From Heterocephalus glaber (taxonomy: Eukaryota > Chordata > Mammalia > Rodentia > Bathyergidae), in the NCBI RefSeq assembly GCF_000247695.1, contig NW_004624747.1:15484532-15548531 (forward strand): DNA of 64,000 nucleotides, in the 5' to 3' direction. Positions 9,317 to 21,693 of this stretch are shown piece by piece. The notes beneath the pieces are model-generated. The model made no database searches, was not told the DNA's origin, and saw nothing but the letters and a program-made list of their open reading frames with translations. The translations under genes and the position numbers were made by a program. Each line of letters begins with the position of its first letter. Positions within the stretch are counted from its first letter, which is position 1.

Positions 9317-10200
9317 TTGCGCATTCTGCAGGTGGTCAAAGGTGGCTTTTGCTCCCAGGATGGGGCTGCCTGTACACGGAGTCCTCTTCTCGGCCTCCTT
9401 CCTAGCTTCCCTTTTGCTCCGTGGATTCTTTTCTCTTCCCTCCTCAGTAATATAGATGTTAGGGAGCAAGGTGTATGAAAAAATAAATCCCTACTGAGCT
9501 ATCCATTTCCAATACAATTATTTTGCTGCAGTGAGCCGTTGAAGGCCTGAAATGTGTAAAAAGAAAAAATATTCATGCTTGGATAGGCACGCGCAGGTGG
9601 CGTGGGAAAATCCTCTTGGATCGCCGTGGGACTTCGTGGAAAGGGGTCTGGGAGGAGGAGTTATCTTTGGCATGTTGTAACATTCTCTCCAACTGAACTT
9701 GAAGGGGGAGTTTCTAGCAGGATTTAGAGGGATGGGATCGGGGTAGGGGGTGGCTGCAAAGTTACTCACAAAGAAGATGGCAGAGATTATTTCTTCCAAA
9801 GACCGTTTGGTCAGAGGAAGATTTCAGGAGCTTTGGAAAAATGCCTGATGTCGGTGAAATCCTTGGGCATCCACCTTGTTCAAATGGTCTGGAGGATTCA
9901 GTTCACTTCTTTCCCTCAAAATGGCCCAGCTGTCCACATGGCTTGATTAAATTTGGGAATTCCCATTAGCTGGCATTTGCTCAGGGCGGTGGAAGCACAG
10001 GGGTTCCCCCTTGGGTGGAGCAGGCATGTGCCCTGCTGGGAAGTTCATCCTGTCTCTGGGCTGTGAGTTTCCAAGGCCTGAACTCTTTGGTCTTTACTGA
10101 ATGTCGTAGCTGTCATGTTCTAGGCTGGATATTTCCATTCATGCATTCAGGTCTTCCGTTTTTCTTCCATGGTTTTACATTTGGCTGGATGTCAACATGC
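9317..10200. other. Intron 1, unique-looking
   Basis: No repeat or gene is recognised after the CpG island fades. Composition falls to the intron average. Could include promoter-proximal intronic regulatory sequence. Confidence 0.4.
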
Positions 10201-10221
10201 AGGTCATCCTTGTGATAGTGG

Positions 10222-10225
<4 letters not shown>

Positions 10226-10260
<35 letters not shown>
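10226..10260 (+). repeat. (GT)n microsatellite
   Basis: Uninterrupted GT dinucleotide run ending in GCGC. Confidence 0.95.
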
Positions 10261-11042
10261 TCTTGTGTATTTTAATACGATGTTTGCTACCTTAAGATAC
10301 ATGTCTATGTGCACCTGTCATCTGGGAACATGATCCTCAGAAACGACATAAGATAAATGTCAAAGGGGACTGGGCGGGAGTGAGAAGTGTGTTGGGAGGC
10401 ACAGGTATTGCCTTTCTCAGAACTCTAGAGAGAAGGCTTGGCTAAACTTGGCTCCTGGAGGAATCGTGGGATGTTTTGGCCCTGTCCCTGCTTCTGAACG
10501 GTGCCGAGAGCAGCTTCTGTTCAGAGCTGCACACAGTTAATCATAAATAAACGAGACCCAAGGCCATGCAAGGTCTCCCCTGTGCCTTGGGGGTCAGAAA
10601 TCCCCAAGACTTGTTTGTGTATTACTGTGTGAGTTTCTCCAGAGTTTTCTGTTCTTTTCAGACACATTCCATCCTCTGATAATTCCCAGGACAGTGGTGA
10701 TTGTGGCAGTGGGCATAGTTCTGTTGTTTTCTTTCTGCAGAGTGGTTTTCCTTCTAAACTGGAGGATGGAAGCACTGGTGTGGTGGTGGTGATGGTGAGG
10801 AGTTGCAGTTATAGGGAATGTGTCTGTTTATAGCTCTCTGGTCCCATAGTGCCAGACAGAGTGCTAACCACTTTACCCGTATTGCCCAGGGACAGGCCTG
10901 GAACAACTATGTCAGTTTAGACTTCAAAGATCTCTAGGGCCAGGGAGGAGTCACTGAGGAAGGGCAGGTGACATGGGGTCAAGTTTGGATCCACAGTTTT
11001 CTACCTCAGCAGGTGCCAAGCTTTATATGTCAAAGCCACACC

Positions 11043-11157
11043 AAGGCACTAGTTAAAATGCAGATTCTCAGCGTCTAACCCCAGTGATTCTAATTCAGTT
11101 TGGAATTGGAGGGAGGTCCAGGAATCTGCATTTAATGAACAGTCCTCATGTTTCTGA
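11043..11157. mobile_element. MER5A-like hAT remnant
   Basis: gttaaaatgcagattctcag, ccccagtgattctaattcag and ggaatctgcattta follow the MER5A pattern. The ends are lost, and the right side is interrupted by an ID. Confidence 0.6.
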
Positions 11158-11248
11158 TTTTTTTTTTTTTTTTTGTACTGGGGATTGAACTCAGGACCTT
11201 GCGCTTGCGAGGCAGGTGGTGGAACCACTGAGCTAAATCCCCAGCCCT
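11158..11248 (-). mobile_element. ID SINE (young)
   Basis: Poly-T and reversed ID body ending gctaaatccccagccc. Only a short possible duplication (tgattt at 11155-11160 and 11250-11255) is visible. Confidence 0.88.
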
Positions 11249-11417
11249 GTGATTTAAGTTTTCATATGGACACTTTCAGAAATGCCAGTCTACTAGGAGA
11301 CAGATGTCATATTTCAACTCTTTAGTGGTGAAAACTCCCTGTTTATAAACACTAAGGTTAGTAATAAGTTGAATAGATCATCCCTGAAAACTTTGATAAT
11401 AAGCAATGTCTTCTCCT

Positions 11418-11565
11418 TTTTTTTTTGAGACAGGATCTCAACTATGTAGTTCAGAATATACTTGGAGTAACTATGTAGCCCAGGTTGGCCTCAAATTCAC
11501 AGCTATTCTCCTGCTTCAGCCTCCCGAGTGCTGGGATTACAGGCCTGCACCACCATGCCTGGTTT
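11418..11565 (-). mobile_element. B1 SINE
   Basis: Reversed B1 from the T-run (gagacaggatctcaactatg) to accaccatgcctggt, with an internal duplicated segment around the two ctatgtag motifs. Confidence 0.85.
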
Positions 11566-12321
11566 ATGTGTCTACTTCTGTAGAAATGAAAATATGCAAC
11601 TTGGCTTTCAAGAAGCATAATTCATGGATGAGAGGCAAGGCTAAGAATGCCTCTGTACAATAATGATAAAGTCTAAATAATCCATGATATAGGACATAGT
11701 GTATGGGTCTGATAGGGATGTGTTCAGCTTCATGAAATGAAAAATGCACCAATGGTGGGAAGCAAACCATGGCCTCTTTTTCTCGTGTGATAAGAGGTCT
11801 GGAGGTACTGGGCTGCTTGGGTTGGCCCAGTAGGACAATAATACTGAGGCTGATGTCTTTGGGAATTCTCTTGGTCTTTCCCTTATGGTTATAAGATGGC
11901 TTTTGCAACTTGAGCTATCACATTTGGGTTTAAGGTAGGAGTGTGAAGGGATGAAAAGTTCATACTTTTGGTTTTGGAAGACAAAGATTTCCCCAGGATA
12001 CTTCCTCCTCCCCACCCTACCAGTGATGTTTAATTATGTGTTCTTGTCCTCAACGGGGTCACATGGCTAGTCCTAGCTGCAAGGGAGGTAGGGAATAGAG
12101 AGGTGTGAACACCATCCTGATCCATTGCCTAGGATGATCTGTTGGCACACTAATAATCAAGGCTCTGATAGTTTGAAAGTGGCATGGATGAATACTGGGT
12201 GGATGGCCAGCAGCCTTGGCCACAGGATGCTCTTGGTGGAAAAGAAAGTTCATGAGCTTCAGAATTTGACTATGCAGTTTTGAGTTCTAGCTTTTTCACT
12301 TTTTACTTTTTATTTATTTAT

Positions 12322-12472
12322 TTTTTTGAGACCAGGTTTCACTATGTAGTTCAGGCTGGACTTAGACTCTCTATGTAGCCCAGGATGGCTTTGAACTGAT
12401 AGCAATCCTCCTGCCTCAGCCTCTTGAGTGCTGGGATTATAGGTGTGCACAACCATGTCTGGCTATTTTTTA
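12322..12472 (-). mobile_element. B1 SINE
   Basis: Reversed B1: ttgagaccaggtttcactat, cctcctgcctcagcctct, cacaaccatgtctggct. Confidence 0.85.
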
Positions 12473-12789
12473 AAAATAAAAATCTTGGGCTAGTAATTTA
12501 AACATTGATCCATAATTTAATTTTTCAGGCAAAATGGCAATCATAGAATGATTTAAGTTTTCATATGGACACTTCCTCAGGGAGTGGTTGCAAGGAAAGA
12601 TGATACTTTTAAGGACCTGGCTCTAAGCTGGACACAGTGCATGCAGATGCTAAATAAATGACATCCACGAGGATGATGATGGTCAGCACAACAGGGTATG
12701 GAATAGATGACGTGGAAGGGGCCAGCTCTGAGTAGAGGGAGAGAAGGAGGAGTTTGAGTGAAATCTCCAAAGCATCTTGTATAGAACCC

Positions 12790-12905
12790 TAATTCTGTGA
12801 GGTGTTAGCATTTTTCATTCTTTTTTAATGCATGCTAAGCCCAGGCACTGTCCTGGGTGCTGGAGGGAAAGAAGTGTTCTGTGGACAAAACAAATTCCCT
12901 GGTTA
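12790..12905. repeat. L2-like remnant
   Basis: ccaggcactgtcctgggtg, followed by gtggacaaaacaaattccctgg, resembles a common mammalian L2-type remnant. Weakly supported. Confidence 0.4.
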
Positions 12906-13444
12906 ATGAGTTTGGGAAAAGTTGAGTTAAGCAAAAGGGAAACAGTTGTTTTTATGTAGTGCAGGACTTCTCAGAGCCTTTAATATGCCATATATGTGCA
13001 TTGTGCCTTTGAGAGAGGGAACCTACAGTGTTCTGCTTTTCCAAGGCTTTCCCTTAGGATCTCTGTTCCATAGAATACACCGGGGAATAATTTGGCAGAG
13101 CAGTTAGGGAAGCCTTCTTGATTGGGGACATGGGGATTTGGAGTGGAATGAAGAATGGAAGACTTAGATTGCAGCAAAAGGAGAGAGCCTGCTAGACCAG
13201 AGCAATAAACCGGGGGAAGGTTTTATCATACAGCCAGGATAAAAGGTTTATTATGCAGCGTCAGGAGGGTTTCTGATAGTGTGGCATAGGAAATGAAGTA
13301 AGTAACTAACTCCTGGCGTCCATACAGGGGAGTCAGACTGACCAAGTTTTTTCCCTTTGAGGGAGAAAATAGAAGTCTTCAAAAGCTTTGGAGTGAATAC
13401 AATAAAAAAAGGTGTTTAAAAGTTAGTCTGAGGACAATCTCCAG

Positions 13445-13773
13445 CAGGGGCTGGCAAATTGTTTCTCTAAAGGACCAAATAATAAATAGTTTAGTCTTTG
13501 GGGCCCTAACGTTTCCATCACAGCTCCTTGACTTTTACTGTAGCTCACAGTAGCTATGGACAATGCAGATATGAATGGGTACACAGGGTGGTTTTCCAAT
13601 AAAACTTCATTTAGAGGCTCTGAACTTTGAATTTGGTGTAATATTCACATGCCATGAAATACTATTTTTCTTTTAATTTCTTTGACATTTTAAAATGTAA
13701 AAATGATTCTTAGTCTATGGACTTTATAAGAGTGGATCAGATTTGGCCCAGGGCTATCGTTTGCTGATCCCTG
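13445..13773 (+). mobile_element. hAT-type DNA transposon with both ends
   Basis: Left end caggggctggcaaa and right end tttgctgatccctg form an imperfect inverted repeat (11 of 14). Flanks atctccag and gtctgtag are consistent with a decayed 8-bp duplication. The internal text includes aaaggaccaaataataaata and aataaaacttcatttaga. Confidence 0.75.
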
Positions 13774-14009
13774 GTCTGTAGGGTGGATGGGATGGGAAAG
13801 ACCCTGGAGGACAGAGACCTCCTGAAAGGGGAGCAAGTGACACTAGACCTGGAGGGCCCTGGCCAAATGGAGGTGGTTCTGAGCTGGATTCTCTTTTGGT
13901 CAAATTGCAAAGGGCGAAAAATATCTGGGGTTGGGGTTGGGGTGAATAAGTATGGAATCTCATATTCTTTGCTTTTCTTGTGTTGCATCTCAATATCTTT
14001 TGGTGTGTA

Positions 14010-14400
14010 ATAAGCCATCCCAAAACTTAATTACCTTTGGGAAACTTTAGGCTGAAGACAACATTTATTACTATTCAGGGATTGTGTTAGTTGTGGTTTC
14101 TCTGCTAGTCTGGGATCACTCATGAGGCCGAGTTCAGCTGGCAGAGGGCTGGTGGTCAGGACGTGACCTCTCAGTGGAGCAGCCTGGGTTTCTCCCATGG
14201 CTGTAGTATTCCAGGACAGTACGAGCCATAGCGGTAAGAGGTCTGGAGAATGGGAAGTCAAATGACGTCACTTGCATTGCATTTTGTGAGTTGACCTAAG
14301 TCATGTGGTCAGCCTGGCTGTTGAAAGAGGCCCCCATTATTGGAGAGAGGATATGCAAAGTTAGGCCAGACTATAAAAAATAGGCCCCTAAATGTGTAAT
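14010..14400. mobile_element. Old LTR remnant (ERVL/MaLR-like)
   Basis: taagccatcccaaaacttaa, ctctgctagtctgggatcac and agtcatgtggtcagcctggc match a common ancient mammalian LTR that recurs at 14870 and 50085. Subfamily not assigned. Confidence 0.5.
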
Positions 14401-14639
14401 GGCTCTGATATAGTGAAGTCTTTTTGTTTCTCACAAAATGGTTCAAGCTGGTGTTTGTGGGCCATCCTCCCATGCTCCAGGCTCCTTCTGCTTTGCAGTA
14501 TGGTCCTTATTTGGATCTAGACAGGGGATACAGTGAAGAGAAGATAAGAGCCTCATAAAAACCTCATTTCTCAAAGTTGCCCTCCTCAGATCTGCTTGCA
14601 GTCCCTGAACTACAAGTTTTTGTGTTGATGTTATTGGCT

Positions 14640-14745
14640 TTTGAGACAGGGTCTCAGTAAGTTGTCCAGGCTGTCCTTAAACTTGGAATCCTCCTGCCTC
14701 AGCCTCCTGAGCAGGTAGAATTACGGGTGTGTGCCACTGTCCAAC
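14640..14745 (-). mobile_element. B1 SINE fragment
   Basis: Reversed B1: ttgagacagggtctcagtaa to gtgtgtgccactgtccaac. Confidence 0.8.
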
Positions 14746-14869
14746 TCTGTGGGCTAGAATTTAGTCTAGGAAGGAAAGATGGGGAAGGAAGTTCAGCTGT
14801 GTATGGGAAGAAGAGAAAACAGAGTTTGCTGAATAGCTAGTCAACTCTATCACAGCTAATGAGAAAATA

Positions 14870-15390
14870 CTGTATCAGTTATCTGTTGCTAATGAATGAG
14901 ACCCACGAAAACTCAGTGGCTTGAAGCAGCAATCATGTATTTGCTTATGAATGTGCAGTTTGAGCTGGTTCTGGTGATCTTTCTCAGGTGTCTCATGTTG
15001 TTGTGTTCACCTGGTGTCCTAATGGGGCCAGAGGGTCCAAGATGGCCTTGCCCACGTGGCTGGCGTCCTCAGGTGTCTTCCATATGACTTGTGCAGCAGG
15101 ACACCCCAGGTTCGTTACATTGTGACAGCAGCAGCATTGCTTGAGGGGAAGGAGCGCATGAGGCCTTGTACAGCTTCTACAACTGTAACTTTTGCCAGTG
15201 TCCCATTGCCTAGAGTCAGCATGGCTGTGATTTCCAGGTGGTGTGGTTCACTGGGAGCTGTAGAGCAATGTAATGTAATGGTAGACCCCGGCCATTACAC
15301 AACACAAAGCAGAAGAGCGCAGAGGCAGAGAGGGGAGCATGAGATGATCAGCAAAGGTTCCCATGAGATTTCACTGACACGAGGAAGCAA
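14870..15390. mobile_element. Old LTR remnant (ERVL/MaLR-like)
   Basis: Starts tgtatcagttatctgttgct and continues actcagtggcttgaagcagc, tttgccagtgtcccattgcc. The open frames in it are accidental. Confidence 0.5.
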
Positions 15391-15539
15391 GCCGTGAAGT
15401 ATCTGGGGAAGAGTGTGTTGGGCAGTGGAACAGCAGGTGCAGACTTCCCAGGTGGACATGCCTAGCAGGTTTGTGGAACAACAGAGGGATCCCTGGTGGG
15501 GAAGAAATGAAGGACAAAGTGAGAGACAGAACAGGGCTC

Positions 15540-16075
15540 TGGTAACAGAAGGCTTTGCTAAGACACTCAGATTTTATTGTGACTGTGATAGAAGCCCTTT
15601 GAGGATGACTGATGTGTGTTTCTAAAAGGCCTTCTGGTAACTGTAGGAAAAACAGACTGTAGAGCAGTCATGGTGAACCTTTTAGAGGTTTCAATGATAC
15701 ACAGAGCCTGCTGCAGTTCTCATAAGTTCACCATCACTGCTCTAGCAGCTAAGTGTGAGCAGGGAGACCGGTTGGGAGTTTTTGTGGAAGTCTAAGCCAT
15801 AGGTGTGCTTTTGAGCAATGTGATGTGTCTGGATTCAGAAGTTCAAGTGTACAGGAAGTACTCATGAATTGGATGTGGGAAAGGTAAAGGAAGATGAAGA
15901 ATAGAGCATTATTCCTAGAACTGAGTGAATGGTGGTACCATTATCTGTAACTTGGGGGTGGAATAGGCAGTGCTTGACAATCAAGTCCTATCTGATATGT
16001 GACATTTGTCATGTGGACAGTTGGCTGTGCAAGCTTGGAGTCTGTAGGGAGGTTGGAGAGATGAGGTTCACTTAG
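15540..16075 (+). repeat. L2-like remnant, interrupted by a MITE
   Basis: gagcagggagaccggttgg, ggattcagaagttcaagtgt and gagtgaatggtggtaccatt follow a mammalian L2-type pattern, also seen at 31680-32280. The element at 15665-15739 splits it. Confidence 0.55.
15665..15739. mobile_element. 75-bp hAT-like MITE
   Basis: Terminal inverted repeats CAGTCATGGTGAAC and GTTCACCATCACTG differ at one of 14 positions. The pairing extends outward to agag/ctct. Flanking octamers ctgtagag and ctctagca resemble the CTCTAGAG-type targets of hAT elements. It has no coding capacity. Confidence 0.65.
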
Positions 16076-16119
16076 TATACCAGGGATGTCTTTTCATGTT
16101 ATCAAAGTTATTACTTTTA

Positions 16120-16430
16120 AGGGCCACATGCTTATTATTTTTAAGCATGACATAGTTGTTTCATAATGAATTGAACTGGAATTCTATTGTTGGGTGCTTG
16201 TGCTTGTAGTTTTTCACTGTAAACAATACCACAGGAGACATCTTTGTGGCTAATCCTTGCCTTCAATTCCTAGAAGTACAATTGCTGGATCAAAGGATAT
16301 GCAAGGTTTCAGGACTTTTGATAAATTTTGCCAAATTTCTATTCATCAGCAGTGTGGGAGAGGGTCTGCTTTCCATATCCTCAGCATGAGTGTATATTCT
16401 GTTGTATTTTGTGTTTACCTGTGATTTGAT
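16120..16430 (-). mobile_element. Old L1 fragment
   Basis: Antisense ORF2-end text: tagaagtacaattgctggat, aatttctattcatcagcag. Heavily diverged. Confidence 0.5.
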
Positions 16431-16554
16431 GGCTGAGAGCTCAGGCTAAGGAAGGAAGGTGCCTCAGGTTAGAATGTGAACTTTGCTGTTTCTCTTGGGA
16501 AGGGTTTAGGAACCTGGAATGAAAGAATTGTTGGTTTTCCACCCAAAAGTGAAG

Positions 16555-16585
16555 TGTGTATGTGTGTGTGTGTGTGTGTGTGTGT
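16555..16585 (+). repeat. (GT)n microsatellite
   Basis: GT run followed by short TGTTG interruptions. Confidence 0.95.
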
Positions 16586-17939
16586 TGTGTTGTGTTTCAC
16601 TGTTCAGAGTCAGTGACAAACATTTCTGAGGGGTTCATTACCTTCTCTGATTTTTGGAGGGAATTCTGCTTGGGAATTTCTTATTCTCCTCCTTCCAATG
16701 GGCAGAAACTTGGAGTCTTTCTCCCCTTAGAGCACTGGTCATTTTCTGGGCAGAGGGGACAGAGTCCAGCTGTTCTCCTTGCCACAGTGTGCTGCTGTGT
16801 CTGGGAGCAGGGAAGGTGTTCAGAGGCTGAAGAAGGCAGGGGATCTGGTAGCAAGGAGGGAGGATGGAGAAGCCAAGGGATGGGATGGGAAAAAGGACAA
16901 AAATTGGAGAAACAAGTCAAAGTCTTGAACGATTTTCTTCTGCTGATGTTTCTGTGATGCTTGAAATGTCTCTCTAGTGGGTTGTGACCACAATTGTGGC
17001 TGTTCTTGTTTTACAAGCAAGTTTACTGAGGTTTAGAGTCACCGATTTGACCCGAACTGTCATAGTAAGCCAGCCACAGACACAGAAACATGTAGAAGTT
17101 TACTACTGTACTCTGGATTCCCCAGAGGTGGCATCAGCCAGAAGAGAAGGAAGAGAGGGAAGAAAGATGAGAGAGAATACAGGGCACAGCGGAGGTTTAG
17201 TTGATGTGATTTGAGGTGATAGCTATAGGATTAATGGAAATCATAATAATGGAATATTATCGTATTAACATGTTTCTTTGATGACTACTATAGATTGCAA
17301 TGATTGAATTGAAATATAGAACTGATAGAAATGATGTCAGGCATTTACAGGATGAAGGAGGACGAGACAGAGAGGGAGACATTTTAGACCTGAGCTGTCC
17401 CTGTGGTAGACCTGCCATATGTGTCTATGATGAGGTGAAATGCAGTGAATCCTAATTGCCAAGTGTGGTTAGTATCACATATACTCTAGATTCTGAACTC
17501 TTAGAATGAGGAAAAGGAGGGAAAATATTTTATTGATACTTTTTAATATTTGATATATTAAATGATAACACTTTTAAAGTAAATTGAGTTAAATAAAATA
17601 TAAAGTTAATTTCTGGTGTTTTTTTTCTCCCCCAGGGCTACTAAGAAATTTGAAATTACATAGGTTGTTCACCAGATATTTGTATGGGATGGTGCTGATT
17701 TTGAGCATCAAAGTGATTTCTCTCTTTTTCCGTGGTATAAATCTTGTTCTTGATGAAGACTGAAATCTGGTCCCTTTAGAGTTACTATGCAGCCATTGAT
17801 TAAAGCAGCGGATGGATTCCAAAGAGGAATGAATGTTTGGTTTTCCTTGACCAGTAGGGAAGTGAGAAGAAGACTCAGAAATAATAGCTTGAGTCCCTGC
17901 AAATTTGGACAGACACTTGAAAAGGTGTAGCTTAGTGAC

Positions 17940-18160
17940 TAGGAGGCAGGACTGGAGGTCTGTAGTGAGATCGATTGGGTTCTAGGCTGGTTCAGGGTCT
18001 ACTGTGTAGCTAAGGAACTTCGGGCAAATGACCTCTTCTTCCTGAGTGTCAGTTTCCTTGCTTATAGATAATTTTATACAGGGTTGTTATTTGAATAAAC
18101 AAAATCATGCATTCAGGAGCTGTGAAGAGTTTCTGACATACGGAATGTTCTTAGTTCTTG
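17940..18160 (+). mobile_element. MIR SINE
   Basis: Core-SINE text: ggaacttcgggcaaatgacc, gtgtcagtttccttgctta. Diverged. Confidence 0.55.
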
Positions 18161-18751
18161 TTAATTAGAGTATTTTTGATGACCATCCACCATGAAGATC
18201 GGCACGAGGGAGGATAGACTATTTCAGCCCTGTGTGATGCTATGTGGTCTACAGTTCTGCGTGGGAAGGTGACATTCTTGAGTGTATCATTCATTTATTC
18301 AGTGAATATTAATGATGCTCCCACTGTGTGAGACAGAGACCAACAGAGCAAAGCCTGAGAAGTGGAAACCCATATGAAGTTTCTTTCTATAGGGTACTGA
18401 GACAGCCAGTAGGCTGCAGGTGACACAAATGAAATATTCTTGATACTAGGTTTAGACCTTTGCATTTGACCATAAATTACTTGACCCATCAGCACTGGAC
18501 AGATCTTAGATGTAAAATCACGTGCTCATCACAACTCGGAGTTGGGTAACAAAGTACCAGATACAAGGTTGAGCCATACAACTCCTGTGCTTGTCTCAGG
18601 CTCTCAATGCAAAGTCAGTAGCAGTGATATCTAAGCATCTGAAAAAACATCCTCTCAAGTTAAAGACCTTTAAGAGATTGCCCAGTCCCCAAAATGTTCA
18701 GCATCTAGCTTTGTCTTGATTATTTGGATGGAAAATTACTTTACAAGGGAA

Positions 18752-19990
18752 CCTTTGAAAAAATCCATTTTTTATTATGGCAAAATCTATATACACTTTA
18801 CCACTTTAACCGTTTTTAGGGTTATAGTTCAGTAGTGTTCAGTATAGTGGCACATGGCACAGCCAATCACCACCATCAACTTCTAAAAGGTTTTCATCAT
18901 CCTAAACAGAAATTCTTTTTTTTAACTTTATGGTTTATATCTTTATTTTTTATTTAAAAAAATATTCATTTTAGTTTTCCCCTTTTAATTAGTATATGTT
19001 TGCGATATATAATAAATACATTCATCAAGGGGAATTGAATATGATCCTTTTTACTTCCTCTTCTCCTCCCGTCCACATCCCCAATTCCCAGACTTCCTTC
19101 CCATCTCCACATAGTCTGTCTCCCTGTTTCCTATCATCTTTTATTTTGTTCTTTAAATTATTTATACTTTGGGATTCTCATGTAAAAGAAACCATGTGAT
19201 TTTAACTTTCTGTCTGATTCAAACAGAAATTCTGTACCCATGAAAAAATTCCTCCCCACCCTAGTGATTGGTAACCTCTATTCTGCTGGCTCTTTGAACT
19301 TGATTACTCTAGATACTGTATCTCCTATAACTGCAGCGATACAATGTTTGCCATTTTGTGTGTGGCTTATTTCACATAGCATGATATTTCCAAGATTCAC
19401 TCCTGTTCTACTGTGTATCAGCTCTTCATTCCTTTTTATGGCTGGATCTTAGTGCATTGTATGGATATACCATGCTTTATTTATCCATTCATTTCTCAGT
19501 GAATATTTAGATTGTTTCCACCTATTGGTCTTTGTGAATAATGCTGCTATGAACATTGGTGAACAAGTGTCTGTTCATCAGTCTCTGTTCGCCTTGTAAG
19601 CTTATGACACTTGCTCTTTTCAATTCTTTTAGATATTTGCCAACTGGTAGGAGTGGAATTGCCAGGTGATATAATATTTCCATTTCTAATTTTTTAAAAA
19701 ACCATAATATTGTTTTTAGAGTGGCTGCTTCATTTTACATCCCCAGCAGAACCATCCACAGTGGTTCCAGTTTTTCCACATTCTTGACAACAGTTGTTAT
19801 TTTCCACTTAAAAAAATTATAATCATCCTGGTGGCTATGAAGTAATAGATCATTGTGGATTTGATTTGCATTTCGCTAATGACTAATGGTGTTGAGCATC
19901 TTTTCCATGGGCTCATTGGTCATTTGTATATTTTCTTTGGAGTCAATTCAAGTTCTTTCACAAGTCAGCTTTTTTTTAATATTAAAATTT
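18752..19990 (-). mobile_element. Old L1 3' region, antisense
   Basis: Antisense 3'UTR into ORF2 text: accactttaaccgtttttag, gtgtggcttatttcacatag, gtgaataatgctgctatgaa. Interrupted by a younger L1 at 18917-19220. Confidence 0.85.
18917..19220 (-). mobile_element. Younger L1 3' end nested in old L1
   Basis: Antisense copy of the lineage L1 3'UTR, also seen at 23665 and 39750. Duplications aaacagaaattct at 18904-18916 and 19221-19233 mark it as a separate, 5'-truncated insertion. Confidence 0.85.
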
Positions 19991-19999
19991 TAATTTAAT

Positions 20000-20420
20000 T
20001 TGTTCCAGCTTTACTGAGGTATAATGGATAAATAAACTTGTATATGTTTAAATTGTACAATGTGATGATTTGATATATGTATATATTGGGGAATGATCAC
20101 ACAATTAAGTTAGTTAACATATTCATCAATTCACAGTTACCTTTTTATGTGTCTGATGAGAACATTCAAGATAAATTCTCTTAGCAACTTATGAGTATAC
20201 AGTATAGTATTATTAACTGAGGTCATTGTGTTGTACATTAGATCCCCAGAACTTATTCTGAAAGTTTGGAAAGTTTCTACCCTTTGATCAGTATCTCTAT
20301 CTCTTCCTTCCTCTGTACCCCCAGCCCCTGACAACCATCCATCTACTTTCTGTTTCTATGAGTTTGACATTTTTAGATTCCACATGTGAGATCATGTAGC
20401 ATCTGTCTTTCTCACACTCA
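20000..20420 (-). mobile_element. L1 3'UTR remnant
   Basis: Antisense text: tttactgaggtataatggat, agttagttaacatattcat, gaccatccatctactttctg-type wording. Confidence 0.7.
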
Positions 20421-20780
20421 CCTGAAAGCTTGTATCATGGGACCAGAAACAAATACTAAATAATTTTGTTTTTCTCCCAAATTTTATTATGAAAAATTTC
20501 AAACATACAGCAAAGTTGAAGGTACTTTTCAGTGGTTATCTACTGCCTGGTACCATTAACATTTAGCTAACCTTGCTTTTCACATATCTATCCATCCATC
20601 CATTCCTCTCTCCATCCATGGATCCATTGTGTTATTTGACATATCCAATGTAAACTGTAGACATCACTATACATTTCCCCCTAAATAATTCTGCCACTAG
20701 AGTTCAATTTATTTTTCTTTCAATGTAAAATAGAAATACAGTGAAAAGCTCAGCTCTTACGTGTACACCCACTGAGTTTT

Positions 20781-20864
20781 TTTTTTTTTTTGTACCGGGG
20801 ATTGAACTTGGGACCTTGTGCTTGGAAGGCAGGTGGTGGAACCACTGAGCTAAATCCCTGGACC
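20781..20864 (-). mobile_element. ID SINE (young)
   Basis: Duplication cccactgagtttt at 20768-20780 and 20865-20877. Nested in antisense L1. Confidence 0.9.
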
Positions 20865-21582
20865 CCCACTGAGTTTTGGCAAAGGTATAGACCACTTAAC
20901 CCAAACCTCTGTACAGATGTGGAACATCTACCATCACAGTTAATTTTCACTCTCTGCTCTTAACCAAATTTCTGATTCTTTTTTCACCATAGATTAGTTT
21001 TTTGCCTATTCTACAACTGCATAGGAATAAAATTATGTATCACATACCTTTTGCTTTTTGACTTTTTTGGATCATGTATTTCTCTGTGCTTTAACCAGCA
21101 TATAGATTCACGTAACTATGCTTAAGATAAAGAGCAGTTCTTTCACTTCCCCCCAAAAGTTCCTTCATATTTCTTCATTCATATTCTCATTTCTCCCTTT
21201 TATTGCTAACCCTTAGCAATCACTGACCATACTATTGTCTTTGTGAGAATGTGTTATAAATGAAGTCATATGAAGTCATATGATTAGCTTCTTTCTCTTA
21301 GTGCAATGCCTTTGAGAGTCACCCAAATGGTTGCATATATCAGTACTTCATTCTTTTTGTCTGCTGAGTAGTTTTCCACTGTATGGATATTCTACACTTT
21401 GCTTATCCATTTAACTATTGAAGGATATTTGATTTGTTTCCAGTTTGGAGTGGTCATAAACAAAGCTGATATAATTCTTTTTTTCATATGAACATAAATT
21501 TTAATTTCTCTATATACCTAGAAGTGGAATGCCCAGATCATATGGTAGGTATATGTTTAATTTCATTAAAAATTGCTAAACT

Positions 21583-21693
21583 GGGCCGGGGATTTAGCTC
21601 AGTGGTTCCACTCCCTGCCTCACAAGCACAAGGACCTGAGTTCAATCCCTGGCACCAAAAAAACAACACCCCCCCCAAAACAAAAGAAAACCC
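21583..21693 (+). mobile_element. ID SINE (young)
   Basis: Sense body gggccggggatttagctcag with an A/C-rich tail. Duplication tgctaaact at 21574-21582 and 21694-21702. Confidence 0.9.
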
